A DNA stretch of 49,595 nucleotides from Chara braunii (lineage: Eukaryota; Streptophyta; Charophyceae; Charales; Characeae), in contig BFEA01000077.1 of the NCBI GenBank assembly GCA_003427395.1, forward strand, positions 529,494 through 579,088, given 5' to 3'. Below are positions 10,292 through 19,055 of the stretch, piece by piece. The notes beneath the pieces are model-generated. The model saw only the letters and a program-made list of their open reading frames with translations, was not told the DNA's origin and ran no database searches. How positions within the stretch are numbered: the first letter of the stretch is position 1; every line of letters begins with the position of its first letter. The position numbers and the translations under genes are program-made.

Positions 10292-10821
10292 NNNNNNNNN
10301 NNNNNNNNNNNNNNNNNNNNNNNNNNNNNNNNNNNNNNNNNNNNNNNNNNNNNNNNNNNNNNNNNNNNNNNNNNNNNNNNNNNNNNNNNNNNNNNNNNNN
10401 NNNNNNNNNNNNNNNNNNNNNNNNNNNNNNNNNNNNNNNNNNNNNNNNNNNNNNNNNNNNNNNNNNNNNNNNNNNNNNNNNNNNNNNNNNNNNNNNNNNN
10501 NNNNNNNNNNNNNNNNNNNNNNNNNNNNNNNNNNNNNNNNNNNNNNNNNNNNNNNNNNNNNNNNNNNNNNNNNNNNNNNNNNNNNNNNNNNNNNNNNNNN
10601 NNNNNNNNNNNNNNNNNNNNNNNNNNNNNNNNNNNNNNNNNNNNNNNNNNNNNNNNNNNNNNNNNNNNNNNNNNNNNNNNNNNNNNNNNNNNNNNNNNNN
10701 NNNNNNNNNNNNNNNNNNNNNNNNNNNNNNNNNNNNNNNNNNNNNNNNNNNNNNNNNNNNNNNNNNNNNNNNNNNNNNNNNNNNNNNNNNNNNNNNNNNN
10801 NNNNNNNNNNNNNNNNNNNNN
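10292..10821. other. Assembly gap (530 Ns)
   Basis: An uninterrupted run of N between a PLE tail and a (GA)n tract. Confidence 1.

Positions 10822-10879
<58 letters not shown>
10822..10879. repeat. (GA)n microsatellite at gap edge
   Basis: A pure AG run directly after the gap; its true length is unknown. Confidence 0.95.
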
Positions 10880-10881
<2 letters not shown>

Positions 10882-10984
10882 GTTTTCAATAGATTCTCTA
10901 TACAGACCGTTGGAGCAGACGACTGTAGAATGACACGAGACGTCAATCAGTGTTCAGGTTGCAGGATGAGTAGTTGTTGCTTAT

Positions 10985-12098
10985 GGTAGCTGTTGCCTAC
11001 GGTAGGTGACCACTCCAGCAGACCGGACAGCACCGATTCGAGTGTGGACTGTGGAAGCATCGCATCCAATTCTCGCAGTTGCAGCTGCTGCACCGAATGG
11101 CACGACGTAGACAGATATCGCAGGCAACATGGCTCCCACAGGCAAGGAACACAGAGGCACGCCGGCCGCAATTGTAGAGGCATTGCCGTTCGAGCCCGTC
11201 TACAAATTGGACATGACATGTCAGGGTGCCGGACATGAGTGCAATACTGAATGTCATCAAATGTATGAGAACAGAAAGATGCACGGGCTGTGCCTTCATA
11301 ATCCTCATGACACAATGCATGCAGCCCACATGCTAGCCGAATCTCAGGTGGATCATCAAAGAATGGCATTGAGCAAGTGTTTTGGGTTTCCTCTGCATTG
11401 ATTCCATTTCTATGGACCGACGACGACGACAGTGGCAAGAGGGGGTCATCCAAAACCAGGGTGTCTAGCTGCTACAGAATTTGTTCTGCAACAGTGCTCT
11501 ATAAGCGGCTCATGTGGTTCTCTATTTTCCTGCTCAGGCTGTTGAGTTTGCTGTTCGTTGGGCAAGAAAGGAGGAGTTCCGCTGGCGTTTGCAGTAATTG
11601 TATGCCCAACTCTGCATGTGGGGCATGCTATGAGAGGATGTGGTGGATGCTGGCATCGTGGATAGTCCACGCAGTAGAGGCACATGCTTTCTATGACAGC
11701 TTCCTCGAAACATTGATGACACATGGCATGTTGCTGACATGTCAGCAGGAAGGCAGGTTGACATTCACAGCTATTTAAGCACGGCAGATTAAGGCCAAGA
11801 CGGCATATTGGGCAGGCGATTAGGGGGTGGGGGGGATGAACACAAGAAAAAGAGTCATAATTTTCGCAATAGAGGCTGGCAGTGACCATCCCTCCTAGTG
11901 TTCGGAGCAGAGACTATGCACTGTGCATGCTAACCGAACTGTGGCTGTGTGGCCACATAATGGAAGGTCACAACCAACATCTTCTAAGGAGGTTCTTTCA
12001 TTGTCTGGAGCAGAATCTGCCCGATTTAGATAGGGAGGGGACACTGTTTGGTCACGTGCAGGGGAAGGAGGTAATTGCACATCCAGATTGCTCTCCAT
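10985..12098 (-). pseudogene. RING-like fingers 1-4 of PLE protein (copy 2)
   Basis: Finger 1: CDLPLC, CTVHSLCSEH, CPIC. Finger 2: CLNSC, CQQHAMCHQC, CPTC. Finger 3: CSMPF, CGLHALCHED, CPIC. Finger 4: CLYNC, CGSHVACDIC, CPVC. Fingers 1 and 3 are alike (YEG after the fourth ligand) and fingers 2 and 4 are alike (C-x3-C start), so the array looks like a duplicated pair. C-x3-C-x9-C-x2-H-x2-C-x2-C followed by a distal C-x2-C is a RING pattern. RING fingers usually recruit ubiquitin-charged E2 enzymes; an E3 role here is inference. Frames change at about 11890, 11450 and 11200, so the copy cannot be translated as it stands. Confidence 0.72.
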
Positions 12099-12186
12099 AG
12101 ACTGAAACGCTTGCGGGTGCGAAGTAACATACTGTTCCTGAAGGACAATCCAAATTGAGTGAGTATTTGCTACTTGGTTATAGGAG

Positions 12187-12930
12187 TTAATGCCTACTTA
12201 CCGTGTGCACCGAACCTCCATTGTCCGATAAGGCCCCTGAATTGTCTGCATAGGTCACAGCACTGAAATGTCCTGGCCAATACAGGATGTACGCACGAAT
12301 ATTTGACTTCATGTCTGGCATGTGGTTCTGGGGAGCAGGCTGCAGTTGTAGTCTTCTACCCATAAATGCCATAGACAAGACTTCTATGTTCACTTCAGGA
12401 CCAGTACTGTCATCCTCTGGGCAGACAGCACGGTGCTCTTCTATCCAGCGGACAATATCAGCAAAATCAGAAATTGTGTAAGGGTTACAGTTGTAAGCAA
12501 GGAGACTTACATTGACAGCATAGCACACACAATAGCCTCGCTGCAGCACCATGAGATCATACGATTCTGCTGGTTGTGCGGTAGGGGGCAGTTCATTCAG
12601 TTCTGTGGATTGCACGGCAGGCGGAGATTCAATGTGGTCTTGATTGTTTCTATCAGGTTCCCCCATTTGTGGAAACTACATTGGCTCTAGTACACGCTCC
12701 GGAGAGAGGTCATCTCCAGTTAGGGGCTCCATCAAATGATCGGAAGGCAAGTCATTGACAATTGGGGGTGGGGAACATGCGGGGTCAGGCGGGCGATAAA
12801 TGGGATGAGATATGGGTGGTTCAAATGCAGGTAATGGAGGCTGATCGGCCGCACTTGTATTTAAGGTGGCTGTCGGTCGTGCAAAGGCTGCACAGGCGGC
12901 CTCACCCCGTGTCCGATGCACACGCCGGCC
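12187..12930 (-). pseudogene. Josephin-like domain of PLE protein (copy 2)
   Basis: An open frame of 159 aa (12187-12666) reads LQRGYCVCYAVN (putative catalytic Cys), YWPGHFSAVTYAD (catalytic His) and LSDNGG (Asp at His+15). The Trp at His+11 of copy 1 is Gly here. The frame then ends in TAA before the last strand. Upstream, 12676-12930 carries the Pro-rich linker and the end of the C2H2-like finger in another frame. The catalytic residues survive in both copies although the frames are broken differently, suggesting selection on the ancestral element. Confidence 0.72.
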
Positions 12931-12942
12931 CGTAATGCTGTG

Positions 12943-13730
12943 TGTTATAGATTTTCCCCACCACAGCCCCAATTCCACCCAGATGAATAGATTCAGAATC
13001 AAAGCTGTCTTTGTCATATTGCAGACAACGAGAGCATTTGAGATGAGACAGTCCAACATATTAAAGCAATTTCATAATTAGACAGTTTTCTGGTTGTCCT
13101 TGGGGTACTCTTCCATTTGTTCTTGCAGCTCCCCTTTTACTGTGCCTTTTATGTACAAGACTACCCACGTTGATTGTGGTTGAGCGGCAGCTGCCCACAT
13201 CCCCGTGTGCCTTCACGGCCAACTTGCACGTTAAGTACCATTACGAGCTCAATATATATGAGTGTTATTTTGTGAGATTACCCGGATCTCAAATCATCTC
13301 GGGAGCCAGAGTAAAAGGGAAGGTATGCTCCTGTGTATTTCTCTTCAGGCCATCATACTCCTGTTCATTTCACTTTAGATCTTCAGCTTATACTTGGTCT
13401 TTGTGTCCGTCCTTCATCTTCATACTTCATTCATTTCATTTATGATCTTCATATCGTCTGTTCTCTTAACGATGTTCATTCGTGTCTGTGTGTGTGTGTT
13501 TTAGATTTCCCCCACAACATCCCCAATGCCACCCAGATGAATAGATTCAGAATCAAAGCAGTCTTTGTCCTATTGCAGACAACGAGAGCATTTGAGATGT
13601 CCAACATATTAAAGCAAATTTATAATTAGACAGTTCTTTGGTTGTCCTTGGGGTACCCCTTTCATTGTGTGTGTGTGTGTGTGTGTGTGTATTGTCACAT
13701 TCGTTATACAGAACTTGGGGTACCCCTCTC

Positions 13731-13785
<55 letters not shown>

Positions 13786-14052
13786 GATTTTCCCCACAAC
13801 AGCCCAATTCCACCGAGATGAATAGATTCAGAATCAAATCAGTCTTTGTCCTGTTGCAGACATCGAGAGCATTTGAGATGTCCAACATATTAAAGCAATT
13901 TTATAATTAGACAGTTTTTTGGTTGTCCTTGGGGTACCTCTTTCATTGTTCTTGCAGGTCCCCTTTTACTGTGCCTCTTACGCACAAGGCTGCCGATGTT
14001 GATTCACGTTATTTCAGGAGGAAGAGCAAAAGGGAAGGTATGCTCCTGTGTG
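12943..14052 (-). mobile_element. Chain of 5'-truncated PLE tails separated by (GT)n
   Basis: Successive copies of the element's 3' end: 12943-13486, 13498-13662, a short piece at 13690-13733, and 13782-14052. Each begins on the plus strand with T(A/T)TAGATTT-CCCC preceded by GT repeats and ends, at a different internal point, in more GT repeats (13485-13497, 13659-13689, 13734-13781, 14050-14063). This looks like repeated insertion of truncated copies into one expanding (GT)n target. Confidence 0.75.
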
Positions 14053-14063
14053 TGTGTGTGTCT

Positions 14064-14630
14064 GTTGTCATATTCGTTATACAGAACTCCGCAAGGAAAA
14101 AAAGCATACGACTGTGCCATACTGTTAATTGGACTTTCACCAACTCATCAGGAGGCTGAACCCCAACAGTCTGCCCCGGATGAATTTTAACTGATCGATG
14201 AGGCTCACCATGCCACCCAGAGCTAACAATACCCCTGAGAAAAGTGGTTGATTTTACTCACACGAACCCTGCAATCCTGGCAGACTGTCGGTCCAAACCC
14301 CTCACAGGAATGGCAGTATGTCTGAGAAATTAGTCTGTAACAGCCATAAAACCCACTCAGCCATGGATACCCGCTGTGTGAGAGTGTGCGTTGTAGATTT
14401 CACCACAACAGCCCCTATTCCACCCAGATGAGTAGATCCAAAATCCATCCAGCCTTACCTCTATTGTAGACATTCCAACAATGAAACAGTGCGTGTTGTA
14501 AACTGCCACCACAACAACCCCTTTTCCACGCAGATGAATAGTGTGTTGCATACTTGCGGTGCACTTCCGCGGTGTGTGCACGCCATGCACCGTGCGCAAA
14601 TTGGTGATGTGCTGAGTTCTGATGTCTGTG

Positions 14631-14634
<4 letters not shown>
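14064..14634 (-). mobile_element. PLE subfamily-B unit with hammerhead-like motif
   Basis: Homologous to 16220-16600. The order on the plus strand is: the TCATCAG motif, ACCCCTGAGAAAAGT, a CGGTCCAAACCCCT block, then the tail TTGTAGATTTCACCACAACAGCCCC. The tail motif repeats at 14500-14540. No coding frame is recognisable. Confidence 0.55.
14110..14160 (-). ncRNA. Hammerhead-ribozyme-like motif, copy a
   Basis: On the minus strand CTGATGA (14145-14151) is followed by a 5-bp stem GTTGG/CCAAT closed by loop TGAAAGT, then TAACAG where GAAAC is expected, and a GTC triplet at 14110-14112. PLEs are known to carry hammerhead ribozymes. Stems I and III are not convincing, so this is a candidate only. 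Confidence 0.3.
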
Positions 14635-14674
<40 letters not shown>

Positions 14675-14685
14675 CACACACACAC
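14635..14685. repeat. (CA)n microsatellite
   Basis: A CA run, interrupted once by CGCA, that ends exactly at the Nextera adapter. Confidence 0.95.
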
Positions 14686-14723
14686 CTGTCTCTTATACAC
14701 ATCTAGATGTGTATAAGAGACAG
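14686..14723. other. Nextera mate-pair junction adapter (artefact)
   Basis: CTGTCTCTTATACACATCT followed at once by its reverse complement AGATGTGTATAAGAGACAG. These are two Tn5 mosaic ends, the junction produced when Nextera mate-pair fragments are circularised. It is library-derived and not genomic, so the sequences on either side need not be adjacent in the genome. Confidence 0.98.
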
Positions 14724-15160
14724 CAATGAAGCATTCTCAAGATGAGCCAATCCACCAATGAAACAGTTTTGCATGTGAAGTCAATATCTATTCAGAACCT
14801 TACCTTTAAACAAGCAAGGAATCTCACCTTTACACAAGCAATGCAACAAACTTGAGATGGGCCAACCCAGCAGTAAAAACAATACGAGACACAATAAATT
14901 CGTTATATCGTTTTCTTGATTATATTCTCATCAGCTAGCATTGGGAGGCCTCCCATTTTCTTTGTTTTTGTAGTTACGTTCTTACTGTGCCTATCACGTA
15001 CAAGGCTGGCCACGTTGATGATGGTTGAGCGCCAGCTGCCCACATCCGTGTGTGCCTTTATGGCCCACTTGCACGTTATAAAAAAAGGCAGCGTAAAAGG
15101 GTAACTATATTTTATCTGTTCTCTCAATGACACTCATTCATGTGCGTTTACTAGTGGTAC
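14724..15160 (-). mobile_element. PLE subfamily-B 3' tail
   Basis: Begins with the 95-base segment identical to 10197-10291 and continues with diverged tail landmarks (TTATATCGTTTTCTTGATTAT, CTTACTGTGCCTATCACGTA, CCAGCTGCCCACATCC). No coding sequence. Confidence 0.6.
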
Positions 15161-15193
15161 ACAAGGAGAGGCAGTAGACAACAGGAAGGAGGA

Positions 15194-15198
<5 letters not shown>

Positions 15199-15284
<86 letters not shown>

Positions 15285-15299
15285 CAGTGCACAGAGAGN

Positions 15300-15370
<71 letters not shown>
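15199..15370. repeat. (GA)n microsatellite, two blocks
   Basis: Two long GA runs separated by GGAACAGTGCACAGAGAGN (N at 15299). The Ser/Leu-repeat open frames here are artefacts. Confidence 0.97.
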
Positions 15371-15372
<2 letters not shown>

Positions 15373-15479
15373 AAAAGTTCCCTTCACACGTATCAGAGGG
15401 CGCACGCCGGTAAGGATCCTCGCAGCAATTTAGCAAGGACCCTCCACCAAAACCGAGGCAGGCAGTGAATACGAAGTGG

Positions 15480-15960
15480 AGCACGTGCTGGCTGAATAAA
15501 TACTCAGGATTCGTATTCAGGTCTGTGTTTCAGCAGTTATGGGTTGCTCACTTTGCTAGGCCCTGTTGGTCTCTGCACGTGATTCTCAGGGCTTGGCTGC
15601 AGTACTCAACAAATGTGAAGAATTAGAATGAATGTTCTGCTAGAACGTGGAACAATACACCGCCATACGTTTTGTCTTTTTTGCATGTGGTGAGTAAGGC
15701 CCTTAGGGCAACTGCAAATGTGCAGAATTAGAATGAATCTTCTGCTAGAACGTGGAATAATACGCCGCCATATGTTTTGTCTTTTGTGCATGTGGTGAAG
15801 GGGCCCTTAGGGCCACTGCACGTATTCCTAAGAAAAGAAAAACGAGAAAAAAAAGAAAAATGAGAAAACAGAGAATTAGTGACCCATAACTGTGATTGAC
15901 AGACCTGAATTTGAATCCAGACTACATATTCTCGGACCACAGGACAAAGTAGAAGTCTAA
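15480..15960. repeat. Dispersed repeat with palindrome GGCCCTTAGGGCC, including 105-bp tandem units
   Basis: Contains TTCAGGTCTGTGTTTCAGCAGTTATGGGTT-type sequence at about 15518-15547 and its inverted form at about 15884-15920. The block at 15611-15822 is two tandem 105-bp units (AATTAGAATGAATNTTCTGC each). The same parts occur at 47755-48030 and 49140-49340. No coding potential; probably a non-autonomous repeat. Confidence 0.6.
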
Positions 15961-16219
15961 TGTCTGTCTCTGCTCCACCAGGGGTCTTTGCTAATTCGTA
16001 GGGGTCCTTCGAAAATGAGACTGGACACAATTAGGACATGCACACCCACCCACACACACGTGCTCACAGTGTTGGGGTATGGGGTGGCCCCAACTTTTTC
16101 CCCTCTTGCAGTTTGATTTTTGGAAGCAAGGGGCATGTTTGGCCACCCCACCCTGTCCTTTCAATTTTTTTTTTTTTTTTTTTTTTTTTGGTGCTGCGTC
16201 ACATGTGCCGCGACCCCAC
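15961..16219. other. Spacer with poly-T run
   Basis: Holds a 23-base T run near 16168-16190 and no recognised gene. Confidence 0.4.
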
Positions 16220-16248
16220 GTCCAGGATACGCCGCAAGTATAAAGCAC

Positions 16249-16300
16249 GACTGAGCCAGGCTGTTCGGGCGGGCTTTCACCGACTCATCAGGAGGTTGAA
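16249..16300 (-). ncRNA. Hammerhead-ribozyme-like motif, copy b
   Basis: Minus strand: CTGATGA (16285-16291), stem GTCGG/CCGCC with 4 of 5 pairs and loop TGAAAGC, then CGAACAG, and GTC at 16249-16251. The third stem pair is C-G here and U-A in copy a, a compensatory difference that supports a real RNA stem. Confidence 0.3.
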
Positions 16301-16859
16301 TTGCGACATCTCTGCCTGGGATGCATTTGACTGGTGGATATGACTCACCACGTCGCCCAGAGCTAGTGATACCCCTGAGAAAAGTAGCCAATTTTACTCA
16401 CACCAAACCTGCAATCCTAGCAGACTGCCGGTCCAAACCCCTGACAAGAATGGCCGTAAGTCTCAGAAAATAATCTGTCAGAGGCATTAAACCCACTCTA
16501 CACACCAATTCAGCCATGGACAGATGACTAGCGTGTTTTAGATTTTTTCTCACCCCCAACAGCCCCTTTTCCACCCAGATGAGTAGATCCAAAATCAAAG
16601 CAGCTTTACCTGTCTTGCAGACGATGAGGCACACTTGAGATGAGCCAATCCAATAATGAAACAGTTTTACCTCTATAGCAAGCAACATGGGGCACAATAG
16701 ATAGATTATATCCCTTTCTTAACTATCTTTACGTTGGCTTTCTTTGGGGTACCCCTTTTATTTGCAGCTCCCCTTTTACTGTGCCTCCCACATACGACGC
16801 TGGCCATGTTGATTGTGGTTCACATTCACTGTACACAACTCCACCAAAAAAACATGATT

Positions 16860-16905
16860 GTGCCAGACTGTTTCGTGGGATTTTCACCAACTCAACAAGA
16901 GGTTG
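16860..16905 (-). ncRNA. Hammerhead-ribozyme-like motif, copy c (degenerate)
   Basis: Minus strand: TTGTTGA in place of CTGATGA, stem GTTGG/CCCAC with 4 of 5 pairs, then an intact GAAAC box at 16870-16874. It appears to be a decayed copy of motifs a and b. Confidence 0.25.
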
Positions 16906-17121
16906 TGTTGTCGATTTTCACCACAGCAGCCCCTGTTCCACCCAGATGAGTAGATCCAAAATCGAAGCAGCTTTACGTCTTTTGCACGCAATCAACGAGC
17001 CATTACAATAATGAAACAGTTTCACCTCTACTGCAAAAGGACATGGAGTACAACAGATCCATTATATCCATTTCTTTTTCTTTTTCTTTTTATTTCTCTA
17101 GTTATACCAGTTAGTTATTTT

Positions 17122-17151
17122 GGACCATTTCTCGACTTATGTGTGTCATTC
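17122..17151 (-). pseudogene. Partial second U6 snRNA 3' end
   Basis: Minus strand: GAATGACACACATAAGTCG followed by AGAAATGGTCC, matching the 3' end of plant U6 (ATGACAC...CGAGAAATGGTCC). It lies 34 bp downstream of the fuller U6 copy, so the insert carries two U6 3' ends. Confidence 0.7.
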
Positions 17152-17184
17152 TTTTTCTTTAGTTTCTTTCTTTATTTATTTTTG

Positions 17185-17273
17185 GGACCATTTCTGGATT
17201 ATGTGTGTCATCCTTGCTCAAGGGCCATGCTCATCTTCTCTGTATAGTTCCAATTTTAAATGTCCCACAGGAC
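17185..17273 (-). pseudogene. U6: U6 snRNA retropseudogene
   Basis: Minus strand: GTCC stem, AAAATTGGAAC, ATACAGAGAAGATGAGCATGG (the invariant ACAGAGA box and AGC triad), GCAAGGATGACAC and AGAAATGGTCC. These are the landmarks of spliceosomal U6, which pairs with the 5' splice site and with U4/U2. The copy is 89 nt against about 102 for plant U6, with a deletion after the 5' stem (CATTTAAAATTGG) and substitutions. No upstream sequence element or properly spaced TATA box is evident, and target-site duplications flank it, so it is a retropseudogene and not a functional gene. Confidence 0.85.
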
Positions 17274-17288
17274 GTTATATCCCTTTCT

Positions 17289-18020
17289 TGATTATCTTTA
17301 CTTTGGATTCCTATTGTGTACCCCTGTTTTTTGTTCTTGCAGCTCCCTTTTTACTGCGCCTCTCACGTGCAAGGCTGGTCAGGTTGATTGCGGTGGAGCA
17401 TCAGCTGCCCACATCCCGTGTGCCATAACAGCCCACTTCCACATTATGAAAGGAAGCAGAGTTAGTGATGCTCATTCATATGTAGTACAGAAGAGAGGGA
17501 GGTAGGAAATGGGTAGAGGGTGCAGTTCTGTGGAAAGCGAGAGGCGGGGGCATTTACTAGTACAGAAGAGAGGGAGGTAGGAAACGGGTAGAGGGTGGAG
17601 TTCTATGGAAAGTGAGGGGCGGGGGAGTAAGATAGCGAAGATCAGAGGGAAGCGGAGGGGCAAAGAACGGAACAGAGGAGAGACAAAACTTCAGAGGGTT
17701 CTCAATACTCACCGCCGGAGCAGACTACTCTCGAATGGCACACGAGGCCAGTCAGTGTTTGGGTTGCGGGGGATTTTGAGTTGAGGAGCTGGAGACCGGA
17801 CAGGAGCAGTTTGGGTGAGGAGTGCGTCGTAGATACTCACCACAGGCTGAAGCTGCCACATAGCAGAGTCACTTTTTAAACCAGTGCTCCACACCATAGA
17901 GACATATGTCCCAGTCATGATGTGCAGCCAAGTCAACCCTGTTAGTCTGTTGCGCATAGCGGCGATGAGAGCAAAAAGGAGTGGGGTTATCATATAGGGG
18001 ATCATAAGGAGGAGGGAGGG
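17289..18020 (-). mobile_element. Internally deleted PLE derivative
   Basis: On the minus strand 17835-18020 matches the N-terminal part of the GIY-YIG ORF (6270-6450; shared ATGATGTGCA and GCATAGCGG on the plus strand). It is followed directly by 17700-17822, which matches the end of the RING 4 coding region and start of 3' UTR of copy 2. The 3' tail then runs to 17289. RT and Josephin are missing, so this is a deletion derivative that joins both ends of the element. Its 5' end lies 53 bp from a host-gene exon. Confidence 0.65.
17483..17632 (+). repeat. 75-bp tandem duplication
   Basis: Two adjacent 75-bp units beginning TAGTACAGAAGAGAGGGAGG, differing at a few positions, within the 3' tail of the PLE derivative. 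Confidence 0.9.
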
Positions 18021-18073
18021 AGATGTTCATGCCATGTCATCGGCCTGGGCCTAGGGTTTGCAAGGCAACTAAC

Positions 18074-18147
18074 CTCGGCATTCTCCTTATAGCAACAGCG
18101 CTCACGGGAACTCCTTCATCCAAATTGATCAGCAAGAGATTCTTTAT
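18074..18147 (-). CDS. Exon of DUF21/CBS-domain (CNNM-like) protein, third intron-flanked CBS segment
   Basis: Acceptor CTGTCCCTCAG precedes ATAAAGAATC, and donor GTTAGT follows CCGAG. The exon encodes IKNLLLINLDEGVPVSAVAI then RRMPR, which continues the plant DUF21 protein pattern GLLLVK(S/N)LL...VS.V.IR(R/K)(I/M)PRVP. It enters in phase 0 and leaves in phase 2. The following exon (xPLYDILNEFQKG in relatives) is not seen in the remaining 18 kb on this strand, so the next intron is long or full of the PLE copies. Family members are membrane proteins related to CNNM/Mam3 metal-transport regulators. Confidence 0.88.
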
Positions 18148-18254
18148 CTGAGGGACAGGGAAGATATCCACAATTCAAATTCAGTAACCATGACAGCAAA
18201 AATGCACCACACAAGCACCTGACTATTATCATGTGAAATATACAGCACAACTTG

Positions 18255-18383
18255 GGCTCCGCTGTAAGCCTGCCGCACCTCTGTGTGTGGGTGTGTGGAT
18301 GTGTGTAATTTGCAGACATAGGTTCTTCTGTAAGCCTGCCCCACCTCTTTGTGTGGGTGTGCAGGTGTTTTGCAGACATAGGC
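18255..18383 (+). repeat. About 64-bp tandem duplication
   Basis: Two imperfect copies with TGTAAGCCTGCC(G/C)CACCTCT and TTTGCAGACATAGG, located near the 3' end of an intron. Confidence 0.8.
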
Positions 18384-18727
18384 TCTACTCTTGGAACATG
18401 CGCTTTGCCTACAATGGTTTTGCAGCCTGGTTTTAAGTGGGCTTCATGTCAGAGCATGGACTTCCTGTTGAGAAGGAGAGAGAGGAGGAGAAAAACTCCA
18501 TGCTTAAGACTGCTTACTTCATGCATCTCTTGGCCAATCCTTCATGACTTTGGATTACATACTGTTTCCTCTCATTTTGTCCATACTGCCACTCGGTGTC
18601 GATCTGGTGATTCACTTAATTAAGAAAATACTCTTCACAGTCTCACTCGCTGTCATTCTAACACAAATACAGCCGCTTTCATTTGCAGTTCTTGCTGCAA
18701 TCCGGAAAGGCTTCCAATCCCTACCTT

Positions 18728-18831
18728 CTTCCTCCACATACAATGTACAGTCATTATAGCTGTATTTACACTGAAAGATATCCCCAATACAGCCATAATG
18801 ACCGTACGGTGTACATTGTATTTGGAGGAAG
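18728..18831. repeat. Foldback hairpin with about 40-bp arms
   Basis: Arm CTTCCTCCACATACAATGTA...TAGCTGTATT (18728-18766) is matched by the imperfect reverse complement AATACAGCCATAATGACC...GTATTTGGAGGAAG (18786-18831), with a loop of about 19 bp. This is compatible with a short MITE or a small-RNA precursor. Confidence 0.75.
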
Positions 18832-19055
18832 CACATATTGCCAACTCTCACCATTGTCACCCACTGTCACAATCACAGGAGCACCACACCTAATAACACT
18901 CCATCCCATGCGCATTTCCGTTCGCAACTTCACAGGCATTGAAACTTTTCACTGGCCACCCTATGCGACCACCCACCCATCACTGCTTGCACAACCCAGA
19001 AGCCAACTGGGAAAGAGGAAAACACCATCCTTCTGTTAAGCACATCAACATCCAT

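Larger units (their letters stand above)
10881..12930 (-). mobile_element. 5'-truncated PLE copy 2 (Josephin/RING part only)
   Basis: Colinear with about 740-2640 of copy 1 at diverged identity, covering part of the C2H2-finger region, the Josephin domain and all four RING-like fingers. RT and endonuclease are absent. Homology ends near 12930, where TGTGTG joins the 3' tail of another copy (TTATAGATTTTCCCC). The 3' side runs into the (GA)n tract and the assembly gap. Confidence 0.82.
16220..17061 (-). mobile_element. PLE subfamily-B units, two tandem-like copies
   Basis: Two successive units carry the hammerhead-like motif (16249-16291 and 16860-16898). Each is followed by the tail (G)TGTTTTAGATTTTTTCTC... 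at 16535 or GTGTTGTCGATTTTCACC at 16908, and then sequence like 14820-14930. No coding frames. Confidence 0.55.
17062..17288 (-). repeat. Retroinsertion with 14-bp target-site duplication (U6-derived)
   Basis: TTATATCCATTTCT at 17062-17075 and TTATATCCCTTTCT at 17275-17288 (13 of 14 identical) flank the insert. At 14905, 16705 and in other PLE tails this phrase occurs only once, so the insertion happened inside a PLE tail. On the minus strand the insert begins with U6 and ends in an AAAAG-rich tail, as expected from LINE-mediated retroposition. Confidence 0.75.

Noticed and set aside
12943-14052. Regular spacing of repeats that could suggest a CRISPR array
   Set aside because: Units are long, unequal, separated by (GT)n and clearly retroelement tails; the DNA is eukaryotic.
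14281-14310. tRNA B-box-like CGGTCCAAACCCCT
   Set aside because: No A box at proper distance and no cloverleaf; the phrase is just part of the repeated PLE subfamily-B unit.
15134-15484. Ser/Leu-repeat proteins at 15.1-15.5, 33.8-34.4, 10.8 and 49.3 kb
   Set aside because: Translations of (GA)n/(CT)n microsatellites and of the N gap.
17185-17273. Functional U6 gene
   Set aside because: Deletion near the 5' stem, no upstream element, and target-site duplications indicate a retropseudogene.
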